Position numbers and translations under genes: made by a program. Under the pieces are notes generated by a model. It searched no databases. It saw only the letters and a list, made by a program, of their open reading frames with translations, and was not told where the DNA came from. From Actinobacteria bacterium HGW-Actinobacteria-6 (GTDB lineage: Bacteria; Actinomycetota; Coriobacteriia; Anaerosomatales; Anaerosomataceae), in NCBI GenBank assembly GCA_002841295.1, contig PHEU01000010.1:62001-126000 (forward strand): a DNA stretch of 64,000 bases. The letters run 5' to 3'. Below, one piece after another: positions 36,128 through 44,654 of the stretch. Numbering within the stretch: the first letter of the stretch is position 1; every line of letters begins with the position of its first letter.

Positions 36128-37327
36128 CTACTCCAGCGGCAGGTCGAATATCCGCCATGTCTTGTACCGGTGCGCACCCATGAACTCCGAGGCACGCAGG
36201 ATCAGGTCGTTGTTCTCCAGCAGCATGGAGATGTCGCACGTCGTGTATCCGTGCTTCGACGTGTAATCGTGAATCTCCTTGAAGAGCAGCGCGTCCACGC
36301 CGGTTCTCCTGTGGCCGGGGACAATGCCGAAGAACATGAGGCGCACGCGCGGGAAGTGCTTCTTGGTGAGGAAGAGCCGTGCGATGCGCACGAAGTCGTT
36401 GTCGCCATACCACTTCCACCGCGGCCGGAACGCCCAGTTCGGGTCGGGGAACGTGCCGATTACGGCCACCGGCTCGCCATCGATGTACGCAAACCTGATG
36501 AGGCCCGGGTCGATGATCGGCTTCAGGCTCTCTGCAAGCGCGTCAGCTTCTTCTTGCGTGACCGGGAGGAAGCCCCAGTTCTCAGCCCACGCCTTGTTAT
36601 AGAGGTCGATCACAAGGCGAATGTCCTCGACGAAGCGGCTCATGTCTACCGGGCGCGTCACGATATTGCGTCGTTTCTGAACCAGCTCGGCGGTCTTGAG
36701 GAGGCGCTCGCTGGCGGGCAACGTAAGGTCGAGCAGGTACGCGTGGTAATCCTTCGCCTTATCGAGGCCGTAGCGCTCAAAGAACTCGCGGTAGTACGGC
36801 GGGTTGTGTGTGAGTTCGACCGCTGGCGGCGAGTCGAAGCCGTCGATGAGGCACGCCTGACGCTCGTGCGTAGCGTTACCGTACTCGCCCGGGCCGCGCA
36901 TGACGCTCATGCCCTGGGCTTTGATCCAGTCCCGGGCCGCATCCAGGAGGGCTTCGGCAGCCTCGTAGTCGTTCTCGACCTCGAAGAACCCGAAGTTGCC
37001 GATCTTCGAGTCGTAGTAGTCGTTGTAGCGGCTGTTCACGACTGCCGAGATACGACCGACCGCTCGACCATCGCGGTACGCCATGAAGTGAGTGGCCTTG
37101 GCGGTCTTGTGGTACGGATTCTCAGGCTTGAGCAGTCCAACCGTCCCAAGGATCTTGTTGCCGAGCAGATCAGCGTTGAGCTGGGGTGTCCAGAACGGGT
37201 CACCCTTGTAGAGCTGCCAGTGGAAGTGCACGAACTCCTTGATGCGCGGATCGCCGAGAGGGATCTCGATGACTTCGAGGTTGGTGCGAGTGGCTGTGGT
37301 GCGGGAAGATTCTTCGGTCTCCGGCAT
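36128..37327 (-). CDS. GNAT-like acyltransferase-fold protein (YghO-like)
   Basis: 399 residues. The protein begins VIEIPLGDPRIKEFVHFHWQLYKGDPFWTPQL, a pattern I associate with a group of long bacterial GNAT-fold proteins including E. coli YghO. The C-terminal half has a weak acetyl-CoA site (PGHRRTGVDALLFKEI). Substrate and reaction are unknown. It lies downstream of nothing else on its strand and is divergent from the lipid acyltransferase gene at 37464; both could involve acyl groups, but that is speculation. An AAGGAGG run occurs rather far (about 14 bases) upstream of the ATG. Confidence 0.72.
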   Translation of the reverse strand: MPETEESSRTTATRTNLEVIEIPLGDPRIKEFVHFHWQLYKGDPFWTPQLNADLLGNKILGTVGLLKPENPYHKTAKATHFMAYRDGRAVGRISAVVNSRYNDYYDSKIGNFGFFEVENDYEAAEALLDAARDWIKAQGMSVMRGPGEYGNATHERQACLIDGFDSPPAVELTHNPPYYREFFERYGLDKAKDYHAYLLDLTLPASERLLKTAELVQKRRNIVTRPVDMSRFVEDIRLVIDLYNKAWAENWGFLPVTQEEADALAESLKPIIDPGLIRFAYIDGEPVAVIGTFPDPNWAFRPRWKWYGDNDFVRIARLFLTKKHFPRVRLMFFGIVPGHRRTGVDALLFKEIHDYTSKHGYTTCDISMLLENNDLILRASEFMGAHRYKTWRIFDLPLE

Positions 37328-37463
37328 GGCGGGTTTGTGCGCCTCCTTGGCGATGTGAGTTCACGATGAAAACGAGCGTAGCAGAAGGCTGCGCGTGTCG
37401 CACGGATGGACTGCTACACTTGTCCGAGTGCCGTGCGGGCACCGGAGGGAAGGGCCGTTCCGC

Positions 37464-38354
37464 GTGGACTTCGAATCGATTGCAAACAGCAGACTTGGTA
37501 TCGGGCTTGCGCTTGGCGTGAGCAGAGCGACGCCACCCTCGGCCGGCCTTGCACTGGTGCGCCGGGGCGCGAAGAAGCTCGCCTCTGATCGCGACTCCGA
37601 GATGGTGCGCGCGATCCGCACGAACCAATGGGTCGCCTCGGGTATGACGCTGGATGGTGCAGCCCTCGACGACGCCGTGCGTGAGACGCTCGAGATGAGC
37701 GGCCGTTTCCTCTACGACACCTACCATCTGCCGAGACGCCCTGAGGCGCTGCTCGCCAAAGTCGCCCCCAGCGAGGCCTTCGAGCGCTTCTTGCGCGACA
37801 CACCCAAGCGAGCACACGTGTTTGTGGGAGTGCATCTCGGCAACTTCGACCTGGTGGGTCAGGCGCTCGGGCTTTCAGGGTGGAAGGTGCAGGTGCTCTC
37901 GGTGGCCGATCCAAACGGCGGCTATCAGTGGCAGAACGAGATGCGCCGGGAGTCAGGGCTCGATATGACGCCGGTCTCCATCGAGTCGCTCAAACATGCT
38001 GCCCGCCGCCTTGCCGGTGGTGGCTCGGTGCTTACGGGGCTCGACCGCCCGTTGCCGCACGTCGAGGCCCGCCCGCTGTTCTTCGGCCAGCCGGCCCAGC
38101 TGCCGGTCCTGCACGTGCGTCTCGCCATGCGTGCGAAAGCCCCCGTTGTCGTGATGTCGGCGCTCATCCGTGAAGACGGCCTCTACGAGTTGCAGGCCTC
38201 AGAGCCGATTCCGATGCAAGGCTCGCTCAAGAACCCGGAAGATGTGATCGCCAACGCGCAGACGGCGCTGGCGTTTGCCGAGGAACTCATCAGCAGGTCC
38301 CCGCGGCAATGGGCCATGCCCCACGCGGTGTGGCCCGATATCCAGGCGCCGTAA
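37464..38354 (+). CDS. Lysophospholipid/glycolipid acyltransferase (LpxL/PatA-like fold)
   Basis: 296 residues from the GTG at 37464 (GGAGGGAAGGG upstream); a longer in-frame start at 37395 adds 23 unlikely residues. The catalytic HX4D motif appears as HLGNFD, followed by glycine-rich and LDRP-type blocks as in HtrB/LpxL and actinobacterial PatA. In a monoderm actinobacterium the likely role is acylation of a mannosylated or other glyco-phosphoinositide lipid. The next gene makes a CDP-alcohol phosphatidyltransferase, which supports a phospholipid head-group pathway. No lipid A genes are present to suggest LPS. Confidence 0.82.
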   Translation: MDFESIANSRLGIGLALGVSRATPPSAGLALVRRGAKKLASDRDSEMVRAIRTNQWVASGMTLDGAALDDAVRETLEMSGRFLYDTYHLPRRPEALLAKVAPSEAFERFLRDTPKRAHVFVGVHLGNFDLVGQALGLSGWKVQVLSVADPNGGYQWQNEMRRESGLDMTPVSIESLKHAARRLAGGGSVLTGLDRPLPHVEARPLFFGQPAQLPVLHVRLAMRAKAPVVVMSALIREDGLYELQASEPIPMQGSLKNPEDVIANAQTALAFAEELISRSPRQWAMPHAVWPDIQAP

Positions 38355-38385
38355 GAGGCGCAAACCAAGCGGAGGTACTCCAGAA

Positions 38386-39054
38386 ATGACCGACATCAAG
38401 CAGCACAAGCGCGTCAACGACATGCTCCTCGGTCCGCTTGAGCGACCCGCGCTGCAGTGGCTGGCAGCGCGCATGCCCGCCTGGGTAACCCCCGACGTCC
38501 TTACGGGCATCGGCGTGATCGCTGCGATCATGATCTTCGCGGGTTACTGGCTCTCCAGCCTCAGCGTGTGGTGGTTGTGGTTCGTGAACCTTGGGTTCGT
38601 TCTCAACTGGTTCGGCGATAGCCTCGACGGTACGCTCGCGCGTTTCCGCAAGATCGAGCGGCCGAAGTTCGGCTTCTACATCGACCACACGGTCGACGCG
38701 GTTGCCGAGTTCCTGACGATCATCGGAATCGGCATGTCGCCGTTTCTGCGCCTCGACATCTCGGCCTTCGCGCTCATCGGCTACCTGTTGGTCTCCGTGC
38801 ACGTGTACGTGCGTACCTGCGTCGACGGCGTCTTTAAGATCAGCTACGGAACGATGGGCCCGACCGAGATGCGCGTCATCATCATGATCGTGAACACAGC
38901 CATCTTCTTCGCGCCTAAGTTCTTCTTGCAGGAGCTGACCGCAGGGATGAAGCCGTTCGACTACATCGGCGTATTCCTCGCGATCGGGCTGAGCGCAGCA
39001 TTCCTCATCGCATCGTCCAAAGAAGCTATCGTGCTTGCCAGGGAAGGCAAGTAG
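38386..39054 (+). CDS. CDP-alcohol phosphatidyltransferase
   Basis: 222 residues from the ATG at 38386 (GGAGG upstream). About six membrane helices. The catalytic signature reads DGTLARF ... GFYIDHTVD, i.e. DGx2ARx9Gx3Dx3D, one residue longer in the first gap than the common x8 form. Such enzymes exchange CMP of CDP-diacylglycerol for an alcohol (inositol phosphate, glycerol phosphate, serine or similar). The substrate cannot be read from the motif. It sits between an acyltransferase and a patatin-like phospholipase gene, three bases from the latter. Confidence 0.9.
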   Translation: MTDIKQHKRVNDMLLGPLERPALQWLAARMPAWVTPDVLTGIGVIAAIMIFAGYWLSSLSVWWLWFVNLGFVLNWFGDSLDGTLARFRKIERPKFGFYIDHTVDAVAEFLTIIGIGMSPFLRLDISAFALIGYLLVSVHVYVRTCVDGVFKISYGTMGPTEMRVIIMIVNTAIFFAPKFFLQELTAGMKPFDYIGVFLAIGLSAAFLIASSKEAIVLAREGK

Positions 39055-39056
39055 CC

Positions 39057-39920
39057 ATGTGGTTCTCGGCTCCAAAGACACTCGGTTACGCGCTTGGCAG
39101 TGGCGCTGCTCGCGGAATCGCGCATGTTGGCGTGCTGAAGGCGCTTCTTGCCGAAGGACTTGCGCCGGACGTGGTGACTGGCACGAGCATGGGCGCTGTG
39201 GTCGGCGCGATGTACGCTGCCGGCCTCTCGCCTGACGAGATCGAGCGCATTGCGGCTGGATTCGACATGAAGTCGATCTTCTCGCTCGTCGACATGACAA
39301 TCAGAGGCGGTGCTCTGCTTTCCGGCGAGAAGGTCGAGGAGTTCCTTGCCGCGCACCTTCCGGCAACGTTCGAAGAACTACGTATCCCGTTCGCTTGTGT
39401 ATCGACAGACCTGGCCAGAGGTGAGCGCAACGTTCACACCTCAGGAGATCTGATACACGCAGTGCGTGCAAGCCTGTCGATTCCGATGGTGTTCATGCCG
39501 ATTAGGGATGGTAAACGCATACTTGTAGACGGCTTCCTGACCGACCCGATTCCGGTTTCGCTTGCGCGGAGACTTGGCGCGAAGGTGGTTGTTGCGGTCG
39601 ACGTGAGCGGCGCGGGACGTTTGCAGGCGAGTGATGGCGGCGGTGACGACGGGGGGCTGCTCAAAGACTTGCGCTCTGCGCTAAAGGGAGAGGGTCCTCG
39701 CGCACGGGGTACGTCTGGTCTTGAGGTCGCTGCAGCGACGTTTGAGGTCTTGGAGCGACAGGTCGCCCAACCCGCATTAGCCGAGGCGGACTTCGTCGTA
39801 TCTCCAAAGGTACACGACTTCGCCGGGTACCAATTCCTCGCCGTTGATCAGCTTGTGCAGCTGGGTGAACAGGCGGGGATCGCATCCGCCGCACGCATTC
39901 GCAAACTGGCACATCGCTAG
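39057..39920 (+). CDS. Patatin-like phospholipase (RssA type)
   Basis: 287 residues. The oxyanion region is GSGAARGIAHVGVLKAL, the nucleophile elbow is GTSMG (Ser in GxSxG) and the catalytic Asp is in VDGFLTDPIP, the Ser-Asp dyad of patatins. These are cytosolic or membrane-associated acyl hydrolases. Three bases after the phosphatidyltransferase, so it is probably co-transcribed and may remodel the same lipids. A 129-bp gap with no obvious gene separates it from the histidine kinase. Confidence 0.92.
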   Translation: MWFSAPKTLGYALGSGAARGIAHVGVLKALLAEGLAPDVVTGTSMGAVVGAMYAAGLSPDEIERIAAGFDMKSIFSLVDMTIRGGALLSGEKVEEFLAAHLPATFEELRIPFACVSTDLARGERNVHTSGDLIHAVRASLSIPMVFMPIRDGKRILVDGFLTDPIPVSLARRLGAKVVVAVDVSGAGRLQASDGGGDDGGLLKDLRSALKGEGPRARGTSGLEVAAATFEVLERQVAQPALAEADFVVSPKVHDFAGYQFLAVDQLVQLGEQAGIASAARIRKLAHR

Positions 39921-40049
39921 GGGCGCTCGACTGCCTTTCGTCGCCGCATTACCCCCCTCTATCGCCAGAATTGTCTATTCGCCCTAGTATGGAGAGGCGA
40001 TGTACGGCAGTCGCGATGCGTTAGCCAATAATGGTGAGCCGGAGGATCA

Positions 40050-43000
40050 ATGGGTGCCTTCTTTGCATCGCAGGTGGACTACCTGCTCTTCTTGAGCGGT
40101 ATCGGCTTTCTGATTGTGGCGATGCACGCGAACAGCCTACGCCGAGGCGGCGACACTGTGCTGCCATGGGGGTACATGGCAATCTTTGGGTTGCTCTGGA
40201 CCTTCGTGGACTGGAGCCGCAGCATCGGTATGGTGTACCTGCCCCCGGCATATGTCACGACCGGGACGCATATTGTCGCAGCTGCCGCCTATCTGTTCCT
40301 CGTGGAGTTCTGGCGAGAGAGCGCTCATCGGCTGGGGACCTGGCAGCAGAGCCCGTGGATTCTCGGCCCGCCGGTCATCCTGGTCATCCTCGGCGTCACC
40401 AGCGGTCAGGTAGGCATCGCAATCTTCGTGGCCTACATGCTCAGCATAGTTGCATCTGGGTTTGCCGCGTACGCGCTCTTCGTTCACGCCAGCCGACTCA
40501 AACCTGAGGTTCGAAGGCCGCTTCTCATTGCCGCAGTGATCCTTGGTGTTTACGCGATTCTCGGTATGTTCGCCGAACCAAGGGCCGATATCTTCCCGAT
40601 GAGCTTATTGAATCAGTCAGCGTTCATGTCGATCGTCGGCATCCCCGTGCAAGTCGTACGCACGCTCGCTTCGCTTGCTCTGGCGGTTGCACTCGGCTCC
40701 TACTATCAACAGCGAACAGCAGCTCTTCTCGACGAGAAGACCCGGCCGGAGTTCGTTCGGGCGCGCTGGATGACGGTCGGCGTGCTGGTCGCCATGCTTC
40801 TGACAGGCTGGGTGGCCACCTCGCAGATCGGCAAGTCGCGGCTCGATTTGGAGTACAAGAACCTCATCGTGCATGCGCGCCTCTCCGCGGCCGCCTTGGA
40901 CGCTCAGAGCGTCAGTGAGCTTACCGGTAGCATGTCCGACCTTCAGTCTCCGGCGTACCTGACGGTTCAGCGTAGCCTCTCCAAGCTGCTCGACGCGGGG
41001 ACTGACGACATCTTCATGTACATCATGACGACGCGGGATGGCAAAGCGGTCACTCTTGCCGAGGGGACCCCACTGAAGTTCGACGGCGAAGAAGATGAAC
41101 CCGGGACGGTGTACGAAGAGGCAAGCCCCGAGCTACTGGCTGCAGTTGCCAAGCCGCGAGAGTTCGTGGAGGGCCCGCTTAAGGACAGCTACGGGACCTG
41201 GTATTCAGGCTTCGCGCCGGTGCTCGGGCCTGACGGGAAGGCGCTCGCGCTTCTCGGCGTCGATCGCCGTGCGCAGTCGATTGAGCAGTCGGTTGCGGGC
41301 GCCAGGATGCTTGGCATTTTGCTCAGCATCGTCGCGAGCCTTCTCGTCCTCGGCTCATACCTTGTTGCGCAGATGACGCGAACGTGGGCTGCCCGGGTCT
41401 CCAGTACAGAGCGGCAGTTCCGCACCGTGTTCGATAACGCACCCGAGGGCATCTTTGTGATGCGGATGGCGGACCACAAGATCGTTGAAGCGAATAGGTA
41501 CATGTCCTCGTGGCTGTACTACCCAATGGAGCAGATCATCGGCATGGACGTGGCGCAGCTTGTTGTCCAGGGTTTTGAAGGGATTACTTCCTGTCTCTCC
41601 GCCCTCGGCGGAGGCGCACAGATCGTGACACATGAGTGTATGTACATCCGTGGCGACGGCTCGACCGTTGTCGTCGAGATCACGGCGGTGCCCACGCTGC
41701 GTCAGGGCGACGAGTGCGTCCTCGTATTCGCCCGAGACATCACGCTGCGAAAGCAAGCCGAGGAGGCCACCGACTATCGTGCACGCTTCAATGACCTGGT
41801 CAGCGACATCTCGACGGGGTTCATCAACATGGAGCCTGATCGTGTGGATGAGGGTGTTGACCGAGCGCTACGGCTTGTAGGCACGTTCGTGAATGCCGAT
41901 CGAGCGTATGTCTTCGAGCTTCCGGAGTCAGCCGACGCCATGACGAATACCCACGAGTGGGTTCCGTTGGCCGCGCTGTCACGCAAGGAACTGTTCAAGG
42001 CGACAGACGTTGCACGGTATCCGTTCCTTGTCGGGTCAATCACCCAGCAAGAGCAGGTGCTGATCGACGATCCTGCCAATGATGATCGGATCTCCGGCAT
42101 CGAGCGCGACGCGCTTATCGACGCGGGCATAAAGTCGCTCGCTGCCGTGCCGATGACTTGGCGCGGACATGTGATAGGGTTCCTCGGCTTTGACTCGATC
42201 ACGCGCTCCTCGGCGTGGGGTCCCGAAGAAGTGAATCTTCTGCGCATGGCCGCATATTCGATCGTGAACGCGCTCGAGCGCAAGCGCACGAACATCGAAG
42301 TGCGCCGACTGACCACTGCACTCGAGCAGAGCCCCGTCGGCGTTGTCATGACCGACATGAACGGCGAAATCGAATACGCCAACCAGCGATTCGTTGAACT
42401 TACCGCGTACCCGCTTCGTGAGCTCAAAGGCCAGAATCCGAGGATGCTCAAGTCCGGCCTTACGCCGGACGCGACGTATCGCGAGCTATGGTCGACCATC
42501 TCAAGCGGCAAGGAGTGGCACGGCGAGTTCGTGAACCTCCGCAAGGACGGGACAACATACTGGGCCTCGGCATCGATCAGCCCGATTCGCAACTACAGCG
42601 GCGAAACGACGCATTATGTGTGTGCACAGGAGGACGTCACCGCTATCAAGGCCGCTGAAGAGGCACTGCAGAACGCGATGCGCGCTGCCGAGGACGCGAA
42701 CCGTGCCAAGAGCGAGTTTCTTGCATCCATGAGCCATGAGATCCGCACGCCGATGAACGCGATCATCGGTATGGCCGAGCTGCTTGAAGAGACAGAGCTC
42801 TCTCCGCAGCAGAACCGGTACGTGGACATCTTCAAGTCCGCAGGCGAATCGCTGCTTGTGCTCATCAACGACGTGCTCGACCTCTCCAAGATTGAAGCGG
42901 GCAAGCTGGAGATCGAATCGGTTCCGTTCGATCTTGCGGATGTGGTCGAGAAGACCGTGGCCGTGCTCGGCATTCGGGCGCGTGAGAAGGACATAGAACT

Positions 43001-44315
43001 GCTCGCCAGAATCACCCCTGGGACGCCGACGAAGATCCAGGGTGACCCGGACCGACTTCGGCAGGTGCTTACTAACCTTGTCGGTAACGCCATCAAGTTC
43101 ACCGACGAGGGCCAGGTATTGGTCACGGTGGAGAACGCGGGGGAGAATTCTCGCCTGGACGATGGCTTCAATCTTGCGGTTTCGGTCGAGGATACGGGCA
43201 TCGGAATCCCCGCTGATAAGCAGCAAGCTGTATTCGAGAGCTTCACTCAGGCGGACTCATCGACCACGAGACGATTTGGCGGAACAGGTCTTGGCCTGAC
43301 GATATCCCGACGTCTCGTGGAGCTCATGAGTGGACGCATCGGCGTGACAAGCATCGAGGGCGAGGGGACAACCTTCCACTTCACGATTCCCGTGAGTCGG
43401 GTCGACGAGTCCCGGGTGCCTGCCGGTCCGGTACTATCGCGGCTCGACGGACTACGTGTGCTCGTCGTTGACGACAACGCCACCAACCGGCTCATCGTGC
43501 GCGAGATGCTTGCCGGATGGGGCTCGATCGGCGCGGAGGCCGAGGACGGCCCTGGTGGTCTCGACGAGCTGACGCGAGCAGCCAAAGAGGGACGGCCGCA
43601 CGACGTGGTCGTTCTCGACAACCGCATGCCCGGCATGGATGGGATGCAGCTGCTCTCAATCCTGAGAAGCGACCCGGTTCTCAGGAACACAGGCGTCGTC
43701 ATGCTCTCCTCCGACGTCATCGGACTCGGGACGCGGCTGAGGGACCTCGGCGTCATGGATTACCTGATGAAGCCGGTCAAGCGCGCAGACCTACATCAAG
43801 CCATCGCGGCGGCCGCCGCCGTGCGCGGCGCGGCAATCTCCGCCGTTCCGGCTGCGCCACTGCTTGCCACGACACCCGAGCCGGTTGTTGTCCCTGCTTC
43901 CGAATCAGCACCCGACACGGTCTCGCTTAAAATCCTGCTTGTCGAGGACTCGGAGGACAACAGGTTCTTGTTGCTTGCGCACCTCGGAAAGACGGCACAT
44001 GTCGTGACGGTTGCCGAGAACGGTGCCGAGGCGTTCGAGGCGTACCAGGCTGCCGAGGAGCCCTTCGATCTCATCCTCATGGACATGCAGATGCCGTTGA
44101 TGGACGGGTACGAAGCCACCAGGCGCATCCGTGAACTTGAGGCGGAGCGTGGTACCCACACGCGCATAGTGGCTCTCACGGCGTTCGCGCTCAAAGAAGA
44201 GGTCAAGAAAAGTCTCGACGCGGGGTGCGATGACCACCTGACAAAGCCGATAAAGAAGCAAGTGCTACTTGAGGCACTCAACAAGTATGCGACGGAGGTA
44301 GCCGAGAATGACTGA
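40050..44315 (+). CDS. Hybrid sensor histidine kinase (7TM - extracytoplasmic sensor - PAS - GAF - PAS - HisKA - HATPase - two receivers)
   Basis: 1,421 residues, ATG with GGAGG five bases upstream. Seven membrane helices (1-215), another at about 240, an exterior Cache-like sensor (about 262-415, ending GTWYSGFAPVLGPDGKALALLGVD), a helix (about 420-440), PAS (about 460-570), GAF (about 590-740) and PAS (about 750-870). The kinase core has SHEIRTPMN with phosphoacceptor His near 896, N-box NLVGNAIKF near 1008, and DTGIG and GGTGLGL. Two receivers begin near 1136 and 1294, with acceptor Asps in LDNRMPG and MDMQMPL. The next gene encodes an Hpt protein whose start overlaps this stop by eight bases, then a receiver-ATPase fusion. 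This points to a multistep phosphorelay ending on a pilus-type motor. The input signal is unknown. Confidence 0.93.
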   Translation: MGAFFASQVDYLLFLSGIGFLIVAMHANSLRRGGDTVLPWGYMAIFGLLWTFVDWSRSIGMVYLPPAYVTTGTHIVAAAAYLFLVEFWRESAHRLGTWQQSPWILGPPVILVILGVTSGQVGIAIFVAYMLSIVASGFAAYALFVHASRLKPEVRRPLLIAAVILGVYAILGMFAEPRADIFPMSLLNQSAFMSIVGIPVQVVRTLASLALAVALGSYYQQRTAALLDEKTRPEFVRARWMTVGVLVAMLLTGWVATSQIGKSRLDLEYKNLIVHARLSAAALDAQSVSELTGSMSDLQSPAYLTVQRSLSKLLDAGTDDIFMYIMTTRDGKAVTLAEGTPLKFDGEEDEPGTVYEEASPELLAAVAKPREFVEGPLKDSYGTWYSGFAPVLGPDGKALALLGVDRRAQSIEQSVAGARMLGILLSIVASLLVLGSYLVAQMTRTWAARVSSTERQFRTVFDNAPEGIFVMRMADHKIVEANRYMSSWLYYPMEQIIGMDVAQLVVQGFEGITSCLSALGGGAQIVTHECMYIRGDGSTVVVEITAVPTLRQGDECVLVFARDITLRKQAEEATDYRARFNDLVSDISTGFINMEPDRVDEGVDRALRLVGTFVNADRAYVFELPESADAMTNTHEWVPLAALSRKELFKATDVARYPFLVGSITQQEQVLIDDPANDDRISGIERDALIDAGIKSLAAVPMTWRGHVIGFLGFDSITRSSAWGPEEVNLLRMAAYSIVNALERKRTNIEVRRLTTALEQSPVGVVMTDMNGEIEYANQRFVELTAYPLRELKGQNPRMLKSGLTPDATYRELWSTISSGKEWHGEFVNLRKDGTTYWASASISPIRNYSGETTHYVCAQEDVTAIKAAEEALQNAMRAAEDANRAKSEFLASMSHEIRTPMNAIIGMAELLEETELSPQQNRYVDIFKSAGESLLVLINDVLDLSKIEAGKLEIESVPFDLADVVEKTVAVLGIRAREKDIELLARITPGTPTKIQGDPDRLRQVLTNLVGNAIKFTDEGQVLVTVENAGENSRLDDGFNLAVSVEDTGIGIPADKQQAVFESFTQADSSTTRRFGGTGLGLTISRRLVELMSGRIGVTSIEGEGTTFHFTIPVSRVDESRVPAGPVLSRLDGLRVLVVDDNATNRLIVREMLAGWGSIGAEAEDGPGGLDELTRAAKEGRPHDVVVLDNRMPGMDGMQLLSILRSDPVLRNTGVVMLSSDVIGLGTRLRDLGVMDYLMKPVKRADLHQAIAAAAAVRGAAISAVPAAPLLATTPEPVVVPASESAPDTVSLKILLVEDSEDNRFLLLAHLGKTAHVVTVAENGAEAFEAYQAAEEPFDLILMDMQMPLMDGYEATRRIRELEAERGTHTRIVALTAFALKEEVKKSLDAGCDDHLTKPIKKQVLLEALNKYATEVAEND

Positions 44316-44643
44316 GGATGCTGGCACGGAGCAGGGCTCTGAGCGGCCGGTTGCGCGGGTTGACCGTGCGCTTGAGGCGCTGATTCCTCGTTTCATGCAG
44401 CGCCGGCGTGATGATGCAGACACCATTGAGGCGCTGGTCTCCCAGGGCGACTTCGAGGCGATTCAGTCTCTCGGTCATTCAATCAAGGGGTCTGGCGGCG
44501 GGTACGGGTTTGACCCGGTCACGGAGTATGGTTCGACCATCGAAGTAGCCGCCGAGGCGTGCGATGGCCCTGGAGTGATTGCTGCGGCGAGGCAAATGCG
44601 GGCATACATGGATGCCGTCGAGATCGAGTTCGTGGACGAGTAG
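44308..44643 (+). CDS. Hpt (histidine phosphotransfer) protein
   Basis: 111 residues of predicted four-helix bundle. The phosphorylatable His is in LGHSIKGSGGGYGF, the standard HxxKG motif. It overlaps the kinase gene by eight bases and precedes the receiver-ATPase gene by 11, placing it exactly where it could shuttle phosphate from the kinase receivers to the receivers of the ATPase fusion. No membrane segment. Confidence 0.93.
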   Translation: MTEDAGTEQGSERPVARVDRALEALIPRFMQRRRDDADTIEALVSQGDFEAIQSLGHSIKGSGGGYGFDPVTEYGSTIEVAAEACDGPGVIAAARQMRAYMDAVEIEFVDE

Positions 44644-44654
44644 GTCGCAACCAT

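Noticed and set aside
44559-44654. Longer start for the receiver-ATPase fusion overlapping the Hpt gene
   Set aside because: The 32 extra residues are Cys/Arg-rich and out of frame with a well-conserved Hpt protein; the ATG at 44655 directly precedes the receiver domain.
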